Positions 51,606-61,402 are shown, numbered from the stretch's first letter. The stretch: DNA of 64,000 nucleotides from Tenuibacillus multivorans (GCF_900103915.1 NZ_FNIG01000014.1:1-64000); one strand, 5' to 3'. Notes: generated by a model from the sequence alone, not told the origin. Numbers and translations: made by a program.

Positions 51606-52619
51606 TTAGGATGCTAGTTTATCTGATTGCTCGTCTTCTTTCTTCCTTTGCTTTCGAGTGGCTAGCTTGTGATTAATCGTGCCAACAATGCCTGATGGGA
51701 AGAAAATCACGACTAAAATATAAAGAATTCCAAACAAAATAATCCAGCGTTCAAAAATCCAATGTACATCTGATAACTCTGATAAATAATGGTGAGCAAA
51801 TTCGATGATTCCAGCACCTATAATGGGACCAACTAGCGTACCGACACCCCCGATAATCGTCATCAGTAAAGCATCCAACGTCATATCAATCGCAAACACA
51901 CTAGTATCGACAAAACGAATACTAATCGCATAAAGAACCCCTGCAAAGCTTGCGACGACACCCGAAATAACACTTATAATAACTTTGTAAGGCATAATTT
52001 TATAACCTAACGATACAACACGTTGTTCATTTTCACGTATCGCCACTAATATTTTTCCTAATGGTGATTCGGTGAGCCGTTTTAAACCAAAAAAGATAAC
52101 AACCATTGAAACCAAACAAAACAAGTAAATGACCATATTGCGGTGATCTTCTAATCCTCCTGGTAATTCAGGGATTTGAAAGGTAAAACCGTCATTACCT
52201 TTAGTTAGAGACCGCCATTTTTCAGCTAATACCAAAAATAGATTGGCTAAAGCTAACGTGAGCATCGCATAATAATGGCTTTTTAATCGTAGTGTTAAAA
52301 TCCCGGCTATAAAAGCAATCAATCCACCTACAGCCATGGCTATGACGATTCCTAATAGTAAACTCATGAAGGATGGCTCAAACCGGTCAAGGGTGATGGC
52401 TACACTATAAGCTCCAACACCGAAAAACATCGCATGACCAAATGAAACAATCCCTGTATAACCAAGCAATAAATCATAGCTCATCGCGAAAATACCGAAG
52501 ACAAAGATTTGAATCATTAAAAATAAAAACCAACGTTCGTCCTTAAAAAATGGTAAAAGAACGAGCATAAGCCCTGTAAATAAGTAAACCCACGTTGACT
52601 TCTGCAGCGTTTTTATCAT
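51606..52619 (-). CDS. livM: LIV-type ABC importer permease LivM
   Basis: 337 residues with about nine to ten membrane segments: GYTGIVSFGHAMFFGVGAYSVAI and ALLMTIIGGVGTLVGPIIGAGII are LivM hallmarks. It ends in a charged tail. The start overlaps livH by 4 bp (ATGA). Forms the membrane channel with LivH. Confidence 0.92.
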   Translation of the reverse strand: MIKTLQKSTWVYLFTGLMLVLLPFFKDERWFLFLMIQIFVFGIFAMSYDLLLGYTGIVSFGHAMFFGVGAYSVAITLDRFEPSFMSLLLGIVIAMAVGGLIAFIAGILTLRLKSHYYAMLTLALANLFLVLAEKWRSLTKGNDGFTFQIPELPGGLEDHRNMVIYLFCLVSMVVIFFGLKRLTESPLGKILVAIRENEQRVVSLGYKIMPYKVIISVISGVVASFAGVLYAISIRFVDTSVFAIDMTLDALLMTIIGGVGTLVGPIIGAGIIEFAHHYLSELSDVHWIFERWIILFGILYILVVIFFPSGIVGTINHKLATRKQRKKEDEQSDKLAS

Positions 52620-53488
52620 TTATTCGACACCCCACTTACCTTAAACAATCCTTCTGGTCGGAAAATCAAGACTAAAAACATGAGAATCATCGTTACAGCC
52701 ATCGCTAAGGATGGAACATAATAAGCCATAAAAACATTAGATAAGCCTACTAATAAGGCAGCGATTAATGAACCAGGTACACTACCCATACCACCAATAA
52801 TGACGACGATAAAGGCAAATATTCCAAATTCCATTCCCATTTCGGCATAAGCTACACCTGAACTTGGTGCGAATAATGCACCCCCTAAAGCAGCTAACGC
52901 TGAGCCAACCATAAAGACACCTATGAAAACGAGTCTAATATTAACACCTAAGGCCTGAATCATTTCTTTATCCATAACACCTGCACGAACAATTAAACCG
53001 ATTTTCGTATATTTCAAAACAGCCATTATCGCAACGAAAATAATAAACCCAACAACAATCGTAAAAGCACGATACTTTATAATCGTGACATCTCCAACTA
53101 ACCAATAATCTTGTAGAAATGGAGGCTTTTGAGCAGCTAAAATATTAGGGCCAAAAACAACTTTAATAAACTCTGATAGAACGAGCATAAACCCTAACGT
53201 AATTAAAATTTGTTGGATATGATTTCCGTAGACTGGTCGAATAATTAAGTACTCCGTAATCAAACCAATAAGCAAACCAGCTATAACAGCTAAAACGATA
53301 CTGATTAGAAAATTTTGGGTCACACTGTATCCCCATACACCAACGAAAGCGCCCCAAGCGAAGATCCCACCATGAGCAAAATTAAGAACATCCATGAGAC
53401 CAAAGATCAATGTTAAGCCGCAAGCAATCAAGAAGATTAACATACCCGTTGCAATCCCATTTATAGCTAAATTAATAAATAAGTCCAT
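52616..53488 (-). CDS. livH: LIV-type ABC importer permease LivH
   Basis: 290 residues, about eight membrane segments: GLTLIFGLMDVLNFAHGGIFAWGAF and IFAFIVVIIGGMGSVPGSLIAALLVG are the LivH signature. Partner of LivM. Confidence 0.93.
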   Translation of the reverse strand: MDLFINLAINGIATGMLIFLIACGLTLIFGLMDVLNFAHGGIFAWGAFVGVWGYSVTQNFLISIVLAVIAGLLIGLITEYLIIRPVYGNHIQQILITLGFMLVLSEFIKVVFGPNILAAQKPPFLQDYWLVGDVTIIKYRAFTIVVGFIIFVAIMAVLKYTKIGLIVRAGVMDKEMIQALGVNIRLVFIGVFMVGSALAALGGALFAPSSGVAYAEMGMEFGIFAFIVVIIGGMGSVPGSLIAALLVGLSNVFMAYYVPSLAMAVTMILMFLVLIFRPEGLFKVSGVSNK

Positions 53489-53502
53489 TCGCCTCCTCCT
53501 TT

Positions 53503-54213
53503 CTAGGCAATGCCTAAATATTTACGTTTTAACTCTTCATTTTCACGTAATTCTTTCATATCACCTTGGTGAACCGTCATACCATCGTCTAAGATAAAGA
53601 ATGAATCACCCAAGCGGCTTGCCATATAGAAGTTTTGTTCCACTAAAACAACGGTTGTTTTTTCCTTCATTTTCTCAATCGACTCGATCACTTTCTCGAC
53701 GATAACCGGTGCTAAACCTTTACTCGGTTCATCAATTAAAAGAAGGTCATTATCATTCACGTAGGATCTCGCAATTGAGAGCATCTGTTTTTGTCCCCCA
53801 CTTAATTGTCCCCCAGGCTTCTTCCAAAACTTCTTTAAATCAGGGAATAACTCTAGTACCCATTCCATTCTATCCTTTGTAGCCTCATCTTCTTGTCGCA
53901 TACCAACACGCATGTTTTCCCCAACTGTTAAATCATAAAAGATCCCTTGATCCTCAGGGACATAGCCAATGCCTTTTTTCGCAATTTTATAGGCTGGTAG
54001 TTTTGTAATATCTTCATCCTTATAAACAATTTGACCACTCAAAGCTGAATTAAGTCCCATGATGCTTCTTAAAGTCGTTGTCTTACCAGCTCCATTACGG
54101 CCCAGCAATACCGTAACCTCACCACTTTTAACCTCAAAATTAACGTTTTGTAAAATATGAAACTGATCAATATACGTATTAATCTGTTCCAATTTCAGAA
54201 GTGTGTTTGTCAT
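53503..54213 (-). CDS. livF: LIV-type ABC importer ATPase LivF
   Basis: 236 residues. Walker A GRNGAGKTT, signature LSGGQKQML, Walker B LLLIDEPSKGLAP, and VEQNFYMA at the end, all typical of LivF. ATG at 54213 after GGAGGGAG, 35 bp inside the 3' end of livG; the longer frame to 54252 is rejected. Confidence 0.93.
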   Translation of the reverse strand: MTNTLLKLEQINTYIDQFHILQNVNFEVKSGEVTVLLGRNGAGKTTTLRSIMGLNSALSGQIVYKDEDITKLPAYKIAKKGIGYVPEDQGIFYDLTVGENMRVGMRQEDEATKDRMEWVLELFPDLKKFWKKPGGQLSGGQKQMLSIARSYVNDNDLLLIDEPSKGLAPVIVEKVIESIEKMKEKTTVVLVEQNFYMASRLGDSFFILDDGMTVHQGDMKELRENEELKRKYLGIA

Positions 54214-54964
54214 CTTGACTCCCTCCAATATAAACGGCTTGAACGGTCTCATTTTCCATAATCTCGTCTGGACTGCCTTGAGCTAAAAATTCACCGTTAA
54301 AAAGCACCATTACTTGATCGGATAACCCTAAAACCATATCCATTTTGTGCTCGATTAAGATAATAGTTCGATTTTCCTCTTCCTTGATCTGTTTAATGAC
54401 ATCTAATATAGCTGGTACTTCTTCTAACGACATACCTGCTGTAGGTTCATCAAGTAATAAAACCTCTGTATTTAACGCGAGGAGCATGGCAATCTCGAGC
54501 TTTCTTTTTTCACCATGTGATAGATTAACCGCTAAAGCTTTCGCTCGGTCTTTTAACAGAACTGTTTCTAGAATGGACATCGCTTCATCAGCGAATGCTT
54601 TATATTTTGTAAAATGGCGAAGCATTTGAAAACGTACATTTTCTCGTGATTGAATCGCTAAACGTACATTTTCAAAAACCGTGATATTTGGAAATACGTT
54701 CGTAATCTGGAAGGACCGCCCGATTCCGATTCGGGCTCGCTCTGTAGCAGATTTTTTCGTAATATCTTCACCCTTAAAAAAGACTTGACCTTTAGTCGGG
54801 GTTAATTGACCGCTTAACATATTAAAAAATGTTGTTTTTCCTGCACCATTAGGGCCAATAACTGACGTAAACTGATTCTTCGGAATGTCTACAGAAACTT
54901 CATTTACAGCTACATGACCACCAAAGGCAATCGTTAAATCCTTAGTCTTTATAATCGACTCCAT
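54179..54964 (-). CDS. livG: LIV-type ABC importer ATPase LivG
   Basis: 261 residues. Walker A GPNGAGKTT, LivG insert GRSFQITNVFPNITVFENVRLA, signature LSHGEKRKLEIA, Walker B VLLLDEPTAGMS. It pairs with LivF. Confidence 0.93.
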   Translation of the reverse strand: MESIIKTKDLTIAFGGHVAVNEVSVDIPKNQFTSVIGPNGAGKTTFFNMLSGQLTPTKGQVFFKGEDITKKSATERARIGIGRSFQITNVFPNITVFENVRLAIQSRENVRFQMLRHFTKYKAFADEAMSILETVLLKDRAKALAVNLSHGEKRKLEIAMLLALNTEVLLLDEPTAGMSLEEVPAILDVIKQIKEEENRTIILIEHKMDMVLGLSDQVMVLFNGEFLAQGSPDEIMENETVQAVYIGGSQDDKHTSEIGTD

Positions 54965-55026
54965 TAGACCACCACCCTGAAATTTTTATGTATGATTATA
55001 TAAAATAAAGCCCTTTGTTATATGTA

Positions 55027-55051
55027 ACAGGTAGGCTTTGAACCTACCTGT
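55027..55051 (-). promoter_or_regulatory. hairpin between livJ and livG
   Basis: ACAGGTAGG-CTTTGAA-CCTACCTGT, a 9-bp perfect stem with no T run. It is placed 16 bp after the binding-protein gene. Such hairpins commonly protect the upstream message so that binding protein is made in excess over the membrane components. Confidence 0.65.
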
Positions 55052-55066
55052 CAAAACTTAAAACTA

Positions 55067-56311
55067 TTAATCATTCATAATAGGTGGCTCGGTTTCTTCT
55101 GGTTCTAGTACGCGAATCAACTTTGGTACGGGATAGTCGAATCCATCCTTTTCAACGAGTTCAACCGCGTATAAGGCTTGTAAAGCTTGGTGATCTTCTT
55201 CACGGAAGGTCATTGTACCTTTTGGTGAATTAAAGCTCATACCCTCCATGACGTCAATTAATTCATTTGCATCTGTACTGCCATTTGATTGTTCTAATGC
55301 TTCAACTATTGCCATAGAAGCACTCATTCCACCCGGCGTAAATAAATCTGGTAGATCACCATCATAACGGGCCGTATGTTCTTCTACTAACCAGTCATTG
55401 ACTTCGTTATCAGGTAATGTATGATGATAAACCGTGAATCCTTCCATACCAACCAAATCATTCATTGTCTTTAATGCCGCAATATCTGGCGCACCTGTTG
55501 AGATTTTAATTCCTTTATCTTGTACGCCCATATCGACAATAGCGTTCCAAGGACTATTAGCACCAGACCATACAACGAATAAATAGTCTGGATCCGCTTC
55601 AATGATTTTTTGAACATGAGGCGTAAAATCTGTTGCGTCTTGAGGTGCATATTCTTCTAAGACTATTTCTGCTCCTAGCTCTTCAGCAACCGGTTTAAAG
55701 GCTGCAATACCATCATGACCAAAAGCATAGTCAGGTGCCAAAGTTGCAATCGTAACACCTTCATCTGCGATCGCTGCTGCCCCTGCGACAGCATCCTGTG
55801 AAGAGTTACGTCCCGTACGGAAAATATAGTCGTTATATTCACTACCTGTAATACTATCCGCTACCGCCGGCTCAACAACCATAATCGTTTCATATTCTTC
55901 CGCTAAAGGTGTAACGGCTAATGTGTCTCCGGAGCTTGATGAACCTACTAAAAAGTCAACCTCATCATCTTCTAATAGTTTTAAAGCCTTCTGACGTGCC
56001 ACATCTGGTGACGTTTCTGTATCTTCATAGATGACCTCAATTGGACGACCGTTAAACTCTCTTGTTCCGTCCGTTACATAATCTAACCCCAATTCAAACC
56101 CTCTTTGTGTCTGAACACCATAAGCCTCCAGTGCACCAGACAACGATACTAGGACACCAATTTTAATTGGTTCGCCTTCTTCCTCAGCTGCATCATTATT
56201 ATTCTCTGTCTCCGTTTGATCATCTGCGCCTTCCTCTGAATCACCACACGCTACTAAAAGCAAAGCTAGCATGAGTGACAGTGCTATTAAACCAATAAAT
56301 TTTTTGGACAT
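55067..56311 (-). CDS. livJ: LIV-type substrate-binding lipoprotein LivJ
   Basis: 414 residues. Lipoprotein signal MSKKFIGLIALSLMLALLLVAC with lipobox cysteine C22, an acidic linker, then a type I periplasmic-binding fold (IKIGVLVSLSGALEAYGVQTQRGFELGLDYV...). Members bind branched amino acids, amides or aromatic and short-chain acids; the ligand is not deducible. First gene of a long operon that continues into enzymes of acyl metabolism, arguing for an organic-acid ligand rather than leucine. Confidence 0.9.
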   Translation of the reverse strand: MSKKFIGLIALSLMLALLLVACGDSEEGADDQTETENNNDAAEEEGEPIKIGVLVSLSGALEAYGVQTQRGFELGLDYVTDGTREFNGRPIEVIYEDTETSPDVARQKALKLLEDDEVDFLVGSSSSGDTLAVTPLAEEYETIMVVEPAVADSITGSEYNDYIFRTGRNSSQDAVAGAAAIADEGVTIATLAPDYAFGHDGIAAFKPVAEELGAEIVLEEYAPQDATDFTPHVQKIIEADPDYLFVVWSGANSPWNAIVDMGVQDKGIKISTGAPDIAALKTMNDLVGMEGFTVYHHTLPDNEVNDWLVEEHTARYDGDLPDLFTPGGMSASMAIVEALEQSNGSTDANELIDVMEGMSFNSPKGTMTFREEDHQALQALYAVELVEKDGFDYPVPKLIRVLEPEETEPPIMND

Positions 56312-56432
56312 GTTCCATCCCCCTTAAATTGTTATTAAGATAAACTCGGTTAGCTTAACGCCAAGTCCTAATGGCTAAAGCCTTAAACAGCATTAAACGT
56401 ACCTAAAGTTGTAATCATTCAAGCTTGTTATT

Positions 56433-56464
56433 AAGATAATTGAAAAGAGTTACAAAAGAGTTAC
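56433..56464 (-). promoter_or_regulatory. liv operon promoter with 11-bp direct repeats
   Basis: Minus strand: GTAACTCTTTT GTAACTCTTTT (56464-56443), two identical 11-bp units, i.e. GTAACTC heptamers separated by 4 bp. Exactly 8 bp after the second heptamer is TATCTT (56438-56433), a possible -10. No -35 is recognisable, as expected for an activator-dependent promoter. SARP regulators are known to bind direct heptamer repeats with this spacing next to the -10. The same motif precedes the acyl-CoA synthetase. Confidence 0.72.
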
Positions 56465-56507
56465 ATCCGACAGCTAAATATTGCATGAGGCCTAACAGGA
56501 TGGTTTA

Positions 56508-56540
56508 TAAAAAAATGATCTGCTCTAGCCCGAGCAGACC
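56508..56540 (-). terminator. terminator of the SARP-type regulator gene
   Basis: Minus strand: GGTCTGCTC-GGGCTA-GAGCAGATC followed by A and seven Ts. It separates the regulator from the liv promoter. Confidence 0.92.
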
Positions 56541-56544
56541 ATAT

Positions 56545-59500
56545 CTATACCTGTTCCATAACCATTTCATACATTTCTTGTGTAGTTTTCATCGGCTGAA
56601 TACTAAGCTCTTTTTCTAAAACATCTTCCAATCTCTTATACCACCTAATCGCATGTGGGCGATTATTTTGCTGATAGTAGCAATACATTAATAATCGATA
56701 AGCCTCTTCCCACGTTTTATCATGGTATAAAATTTCCTGGCACCAACGAATACAGGTGTGATAATCCTCTAGTCTAACAGATACTTGAGCAAGCTTTTCA
56801 GCACCACGCAAAAATAAAACCTGGAGTCTTTCACGTTCATGTAATAACCAATCAACTGTACGATGATTCGCTAAATAATCTCCCTCATATAATTTTAGAC
56901 CGCGTAATAGGAGCTCCTTTGATTTATCAGGTTCATTCTCATCCAAACCCGCCTGTATAAATTCCTCAAATAGATTAATGTCGAGCTCATAACCTGATTT
57001 TGGATTTAACCGATACGAGCTACCCGAACGCTGGATAAAAAATGATTCTTCACGTGCTTGTCTATGTGGTTCTAATATTTTAAGTAAGCCATTAAGCGTC
57101 ACCTTAAAATTTTTATTAGCACCTGTTTCATCCTGTTCTGGCCAAAGCTGCTCAAAAACCTCTTCCTTCGTCATTGTCGTATGCCGATTCGTGATGAATA
57201 ATTCTAGAAGCTCTTTAGACTTTGCTCGTGTCCAATCTGAATCATTAACCTGTTCATTACCAACTAATATTTGAAACTCACCCAATGTCATTAAGCGTAA
57301 GGTGTATCCTGGATGTTTTTTCAGATCCCCAAAACCTAACTCATGAATCATTCGAGTCACATAGGTTTCATAAATACCTTTTTCCTGTGCACGGTATAGT
57401 AAAGGAGCGATCAATTGCAAATCAACCGGACCAAAATAAGTCCGATGTTTTAAGAAAAACTCATAAGAACCCGTTTGAAGTCTTTTAATAAACGCCTCCA
57501 TCTCAGTATAAAAGGTTTTAGAATCTTTTGTTTCGAAGGCTAAAAAGGCCTTCCAAAATGCGACTAACATTAGTCCATAATCATCTTCACAAGCTTGAAA
57601 ATGCTCACGTGTTTCCTCTAGAATTTCAAATGCATAATCATAGCGTTTACACTGTACCGAAGCGATCGAGATACATAATCTTATAATAGATGATAACCAT
57701 AAATCCTTAACTAACTCCGTCTCACGAAGCCCCATTTGTCCAGCATGGAAGGCTTCTTCATATTCACCATTAATGCCATAAAGCATACATAACCCCATGT
57801 AAGGTTCTGCCTTTAAACGAGAGACATTAAGCTGATCCATTAAACTTAAAGCATTGTCATAACATTTGATAGCTAAATCAGTATCATAACGTCTTAGTAA
57901 TTGAACAGCGTGTCCCATACGCATCCAGCCACACGCTTCAACAAATGCTGAGTCGTACCCTATACCTAACTGCAATCCAAGTTCAGCCGACTTTTTTCCA
58001 TCTTCAGCATACCCCATAAACGATTCAATAATAGATAATAAAATATCGGTTTCCCGGTAAGATTGCGGTAAGAGGTCTGACTCATCGTTCGGAAACTTCT
58101 CTTTTTTATCTTTTAGAAATTGTTTGGCTTGATATAACCGACCTGTTCGCAAATAAATTCTACCTTCCAAATTAGTATCATCAATGGGAAGGTTTAACGC
58201 TTTAGCTTTATTCAGCCAAGCCTCTGCTTTTTTCGCATGGCCTAAATTCAATAAATTTTCGCCTAACATGTGATAAAGACGGGCTTTTTCCTCATCTTTA
58301 ACATCTAATGGCTCCCGATACCTTATCGCTTTTCGTAAAAACTGATCGGCTTGATCTGGACGAATGGTATCTAAGTAAATTCGCGCTTTTCCTTCGTAGG
58401 CCATACTTAAGACATAATAATCCTCTAGTGCTTCGGCTAAGGCTATCGCTCGATTATAATGCTCTTCAGCGTCTTCATACTTAGCACGATATCGTAACAT
58501 TTCACCACTATAGAACCATAAAACCGGAAAATGATTCTTATCTTTTTCTGGCATTTTATCTAGTTGTTGTTTTAATCGAACTATTCTACCTTCATTTATC
58601 ATTCTCTGGCCATGATCAGCCAACAATTGAGCGGCCAATTCAAATTGCCGAACGATTAGCCAATGATGAATCGCATTCTCTAAATCATTTTGCTGCTCTA
58701 AATAATAAGCCGCTTCACGATGTAAATGTTCATATTCTTCTCGATTAGTCTGTTTCAAGCGATTTTCCAAAAACCTTTGGAATAAAGCATGATATCGATA
58801 GTGGGTGTCATCGATTTGTTGTATGAAAAGACTTTGATACTTTAAATCGTCTAACATTTGACTCGAGCTATTAATGCGTAATATTTGATCACAGGCATCA
58901 GCGGTCAATAATTCAAAAACACCGGTTTGTTCCAAAAACTTCTGGATAATGACCGGTTGTTTTGACAAAACTTCAATTTCTATATATTGAAATAGGTCAT
59001 CTAGCGACTGTACTTCAAGATTTAATAATGATTCTTTTGGTTCACCGGAAGATAATTGATGAACGAACATTCCACAGGCAATGGCCCAACCTTCTGTTAT
59101 CTGATGAATTTGCTGAACGGATCCTTCACCTAATTCAATCCCGTGAACCTCTTGAATTAAATGCGTGACTTCCGCTTCACTCAATTCTAAGTCTATTTGT
59201 GTAATTTCGAGCAAATCCCCTTTGACTTTCAAACGTGATAGAACGCTCCAGCGTGGCTTTTGTCTCGAAGAAAGAACAAAATGAATACCTTCTGGCAAAT
59301 GTTCAATAAATAATTGTATCCACTGTTCAATCACATGGGTATTCATAAAATGATGAGCATCGTCTAACACTATAATAAATTCTTCATTTATTTTCTCTAA
59401 TTCATTAACTAGCTTGGTCAAGCATGTCCAAATTTCGCGTTCACGAACGTGATGGTGAATCTGTTCTAGTTGAGTTAAAACTCGGTCACCAAAATGTGGG

Positions 59501-59775
59501 TAACATTTTTTTATGGCATAGACTAATTTAGTCAAAAAAGGCAATAGATCAGTATCAAATTCTGTTATGGAAAACCAGGAAACATTATATTTCGAATACT
59601 GCGTAAACAAACTAAGTCCTGTACTTTTTCCATAACCTGCACCAGCGTAAATAAAGGTGACTGGATAGCTCGGAATGAGTTGTAATTTTTTATGTAACGC
59701 GGCGCGTTGTACAAACTGGCCTTTCACTGCAGGTGGTGAAAATTGTGATTCTAATATTGGAATTTGGCTACTCAT
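56545..59775 (-). CDS. STAND ATPase-TPR-SARP (BTAD) transcriptional regulator
   Basis: 1076 residues. N-terminal MalT-like STAND NTPase with Walker A GAGYGKST (about 45-52) and Walker B IIVLDDAHHF (about 134-143); helical TPR-like region (about 350-800); C-terminal OmpR-type winged helix (about 821-925, LGEFQILVGN...SKELLELFITNRHTTMTKEEVFEQLWP) and BTAD domain (about 930-1076). The order is the reverse of Streptomyces AfsR, where the SARP part is N-terminal. Probably a ligand-dependent activator of the adjacent liv operon and acyl-CoA synthetase. ATG at 59775 follows AAGGAGG. Confidence 0.88.
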   Translation of the reverse strand: MSSQIPILESQFSPPAVKGQFVQRAALHKKLQLIPSYPVTFIYAGAGYGKSTGLSLFTQYSKYNVSWFSITEFDTDLLPFLTKLVYAIKKCYPHFGDRVLTQLEQIHHHVREREIWTCLTKLVNELEKINEEFIIVLDDAHHFMNTHVIEQWIQLFIEHLPEGIHFVLSSRQKPRWSVLSRLKVKGDLLEITQIDLELSEAEVTHLIQEVHGIELGEGSVQQIHQITEGWAIACGMFVHQLSSGEPKESLLNLEVQSLDDLFQYIEIEVLSKQPVIIQKFLEQTGVFELLTADACDQILRINSSSQMLDDLKYQSLFIQQIDDTHYRYHALFQRFLENRLKQTNREEYEHLHREAAYYLEQQNDLENAIHHWLIVRQFELAAQLLADHGQRMINEGRIVRLKQQLDKMPEKDKNHFPVLWFYSGEMLRYRAKYEDAEEHYNRAIALAEALEDYYVLSMAYEGKARIYLDTIRPDQADQFLRKAIRYREPLDVKDEEKARLYHMLGENLLNLGHAKKAEAWLNKAKALNLPIDDTNLEGRIYLRTGRLYQAKQFLKDKKEKFPNDESDLLPQSYRETDILLSIIESFMGYAEDGKKSAELGLQLGIGYDSAFVEACGWMRMGHAVQLLRRYDTDLAIKCYDNALSLMDQLNVSRLKAEPYMGLCMLYGINGEYEEAFHAGQMGLRETELVKDLWLSSIIRLCISIASVQCKRYDYAFEILEETREHFQACEDDYGLMLVAFWKAFLAFETKDSKTFYTEMEAFIKRLQTGSYEFFLKHRTYFGPVDLQLIAPLLYRAQEKGIYETYVTRMIHELGFGDLKKHPGYTLRLMTLGEFQILVGNEQVNDSDWTRAKSKELLELFITNRHTTMTKEEVFEQLWPEQDETGANKNFKVTLNGLLKILEPHRQAREESFFIQRSGSSYRLNPKSGYELDINLFEEFIQAGLDENEPDKSKELLLRGLKLYEGDYLANHRTVDWLLHERERLQVLFLRGAEKLAQVSVRLEDYHTCIRWCQEILYHDKTWEEAYRLLMYCYYQQNNRPHAIRWYKRLEDVLEKELSIQPMKTTQEMYEMVMEQV

Positions 59776-59914
59776 TCTCGGCCTCCTTATTGTCATAAAA
59801 TTTTCACTATTTATTTTAACACATATATTTTTTGCATTATATTTCTATTTATTTTAAGAAAGATATCAACATAACAAAGTGACGAATCGTCATTAGGAAA
59901 AAAGGGGAACTGCC

Positions 59915-61402
59915 ATGTTTTTTGGTTCATTAGAAAATGATGGAATTGTATTTCTCATAGCCTTTCTACTTGCTTGTGGCGTATTTGCCGCTAAATTCTC
60001 TAACCGTATTGGGCTTCCGTCACTTGTGCTTTTTATATTGTTTGGGATGTTAATTGGAAGTGATGGCTTAGGTTTTATATATTTTGATGATGCCGAGATG
60101 GCTCAGGCGATTGGGATACTTGCTTTAATCATTATTTTATTTGAAGGTGGTTTAGAAACAAAATGGCAAACCGTTCGTTCCGTTGCGTTACCCTCGCTCT
60201 TACTTGCAACAGTTGGCGTTCTAATCACTTCAATCATTACAGGTATTGCGGTCCATTATATTTTAGATGTCGAATGGTATGAAGGGTTATTATTTGGGGC
60301 TATTGTTGGTTCAACAGACGCTGCAGCAGTGTTTGCAGCTTTAAAAGAGCGCAATATTAAGGCCAAAATAGGGGCTACATTGGAAGCTGAGTCTGGGACA
60401 AACGATCCAATGGCAGTCTTTTTAACCCTTATATTTATAGAATTAATTTTACAACCGGATACAAGTTTTTGGATGATGCTCCCATCATTCTTTTGGCAGA
60501 TGGGGATTGGTTTAATTCTTGGGCTTGGAATTGGGAAGTTGGCCACCATCGCCATTAATCGAATTAACTTAGAATCATCGGGACTATACCCAATTTTCAC
60601 ATTATCTTTTGGACTAATCACCTATAGTGTTGCTTCATTCATTGATGCAAGCGGATTTTTAGCTGTGTATGTTGCAGCACTAGTAATCGGTAATTCTGAA
60701 CTTACCTATCGTTATTCGATCTCTCAATTCAATGAGGGTTTTGCATGGATCGCACAAATCCTCATGTTTGTGATCTTAGGATTACTCGCTTTTCCCGAGC
60801 ACGTCTTCTCTATCAATGTTATGACTCAGGGCTTATTTATCTCAATAGTTTTAATTTTTGTTGCTCGTCCAATTGCCGTTTTTCTTTCTTTAATTAAAAT
60901 GAATTATTCCATTAAAGAAAAAATATTTATATCGTGGGCTGGATTGCGCGGTGCTGTACCGATTGTTCTTGCAACTTTTCCCATAGTTTCAGGCTTAGAG
61001 GGAGCCGTCTTATTTTTTAATCTCATCTTCTTTGTTGTCTTAACTTCAGCTTTAGTTCAAGGGTCATCAATTAGTAATGTAGCCGCTAAGTTAGGGTTAA
61101 TCGGACCCGTTAAGGATACGCCACACCATTCTATTGAACTTATTTCAATCGCCAAAGCTAATGCTGAAATGGTTCAATTTCAAGCTAATAGAGAAAATGC
61201 AGTCGTCGGACAAACGTTAAAGGATATAGAATTTCCAAAACACGTGACGATCAGTGCGATTGTTCGTGGAGACCGGCTCATTACGCCATATGGTGATACA
61301 GAAATTAAGGCGGGTGATTTCCTTTATATTTTAGTTTCTAGAAAATATAAAGAGGAGCTAAGAAAGATGTTAAACCGAAAAAAGAAACCAGGTAAAGCAT
61401 AA
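59915..61402 (+). CDS. potassium/proton antiporter, CPA1 type with RCK_C domain
   Basis: 495 residues. Twelve to thirteen membrane segments of the Na+/H+ exchanger fold (GSTDAAAVFAALKERN, ESGTNDPMAVFLTL with the ND pair, SWAGLRGAVPIVLA). The C-terminal ~100 residues form a TrkA_C/RCK_C domain (VVGQTLKDIEFPKHVTISAIVRGDRLITPYGDTEIKAGDFLYILV). This combination is the NhaP2/CvrA-like K+/H+ antiporter class, used in pH and osmotic adaptation. ATG at 59915 after AAAAGGGG. Divergent from the regulator. Confidence 0.9.
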   Translation: MFFGSLENDGIVFLIAFLLACGVFAAKFSNRIGLPSLVLFILFGMLIGSDGLGFIYFDDAEMAQAIGILALIIILFEGGLETKWQTVRSVALPSLLLATVGVLITSIITGIAVHYILDVEWYEGLLFGAIVGSTDAAAVFAALKERNIKAKIGATLEAESGTNDPMAVFLTLIFIELILQPDTSFWMMLPSFFWQMGIGLILGLGIGKLATIAINRINLESSGLYPIFTLSFGLITYSVASFIDASGFLAVYVAALVIGNSELTYRYSISQFNEGFAWIAQILMFVILGLLAFPEHVFSINVMTQGLFISIVLIFVARPIAVFLSLIKMNYSIKEKIFISWAGLRGAVPIVLATFPIVSGLEGAVLFFNLIFFVVLTSALVQGSSISNVAAKLGLIGPVKDTPHHSIELISIAKANAEMVQFQANRENAVVGQTLKDIEFPKHVTISAIVRGDRLITPYGDTEIKAGDFLYILVSRKYKEELRKMLNRKKKPGKA

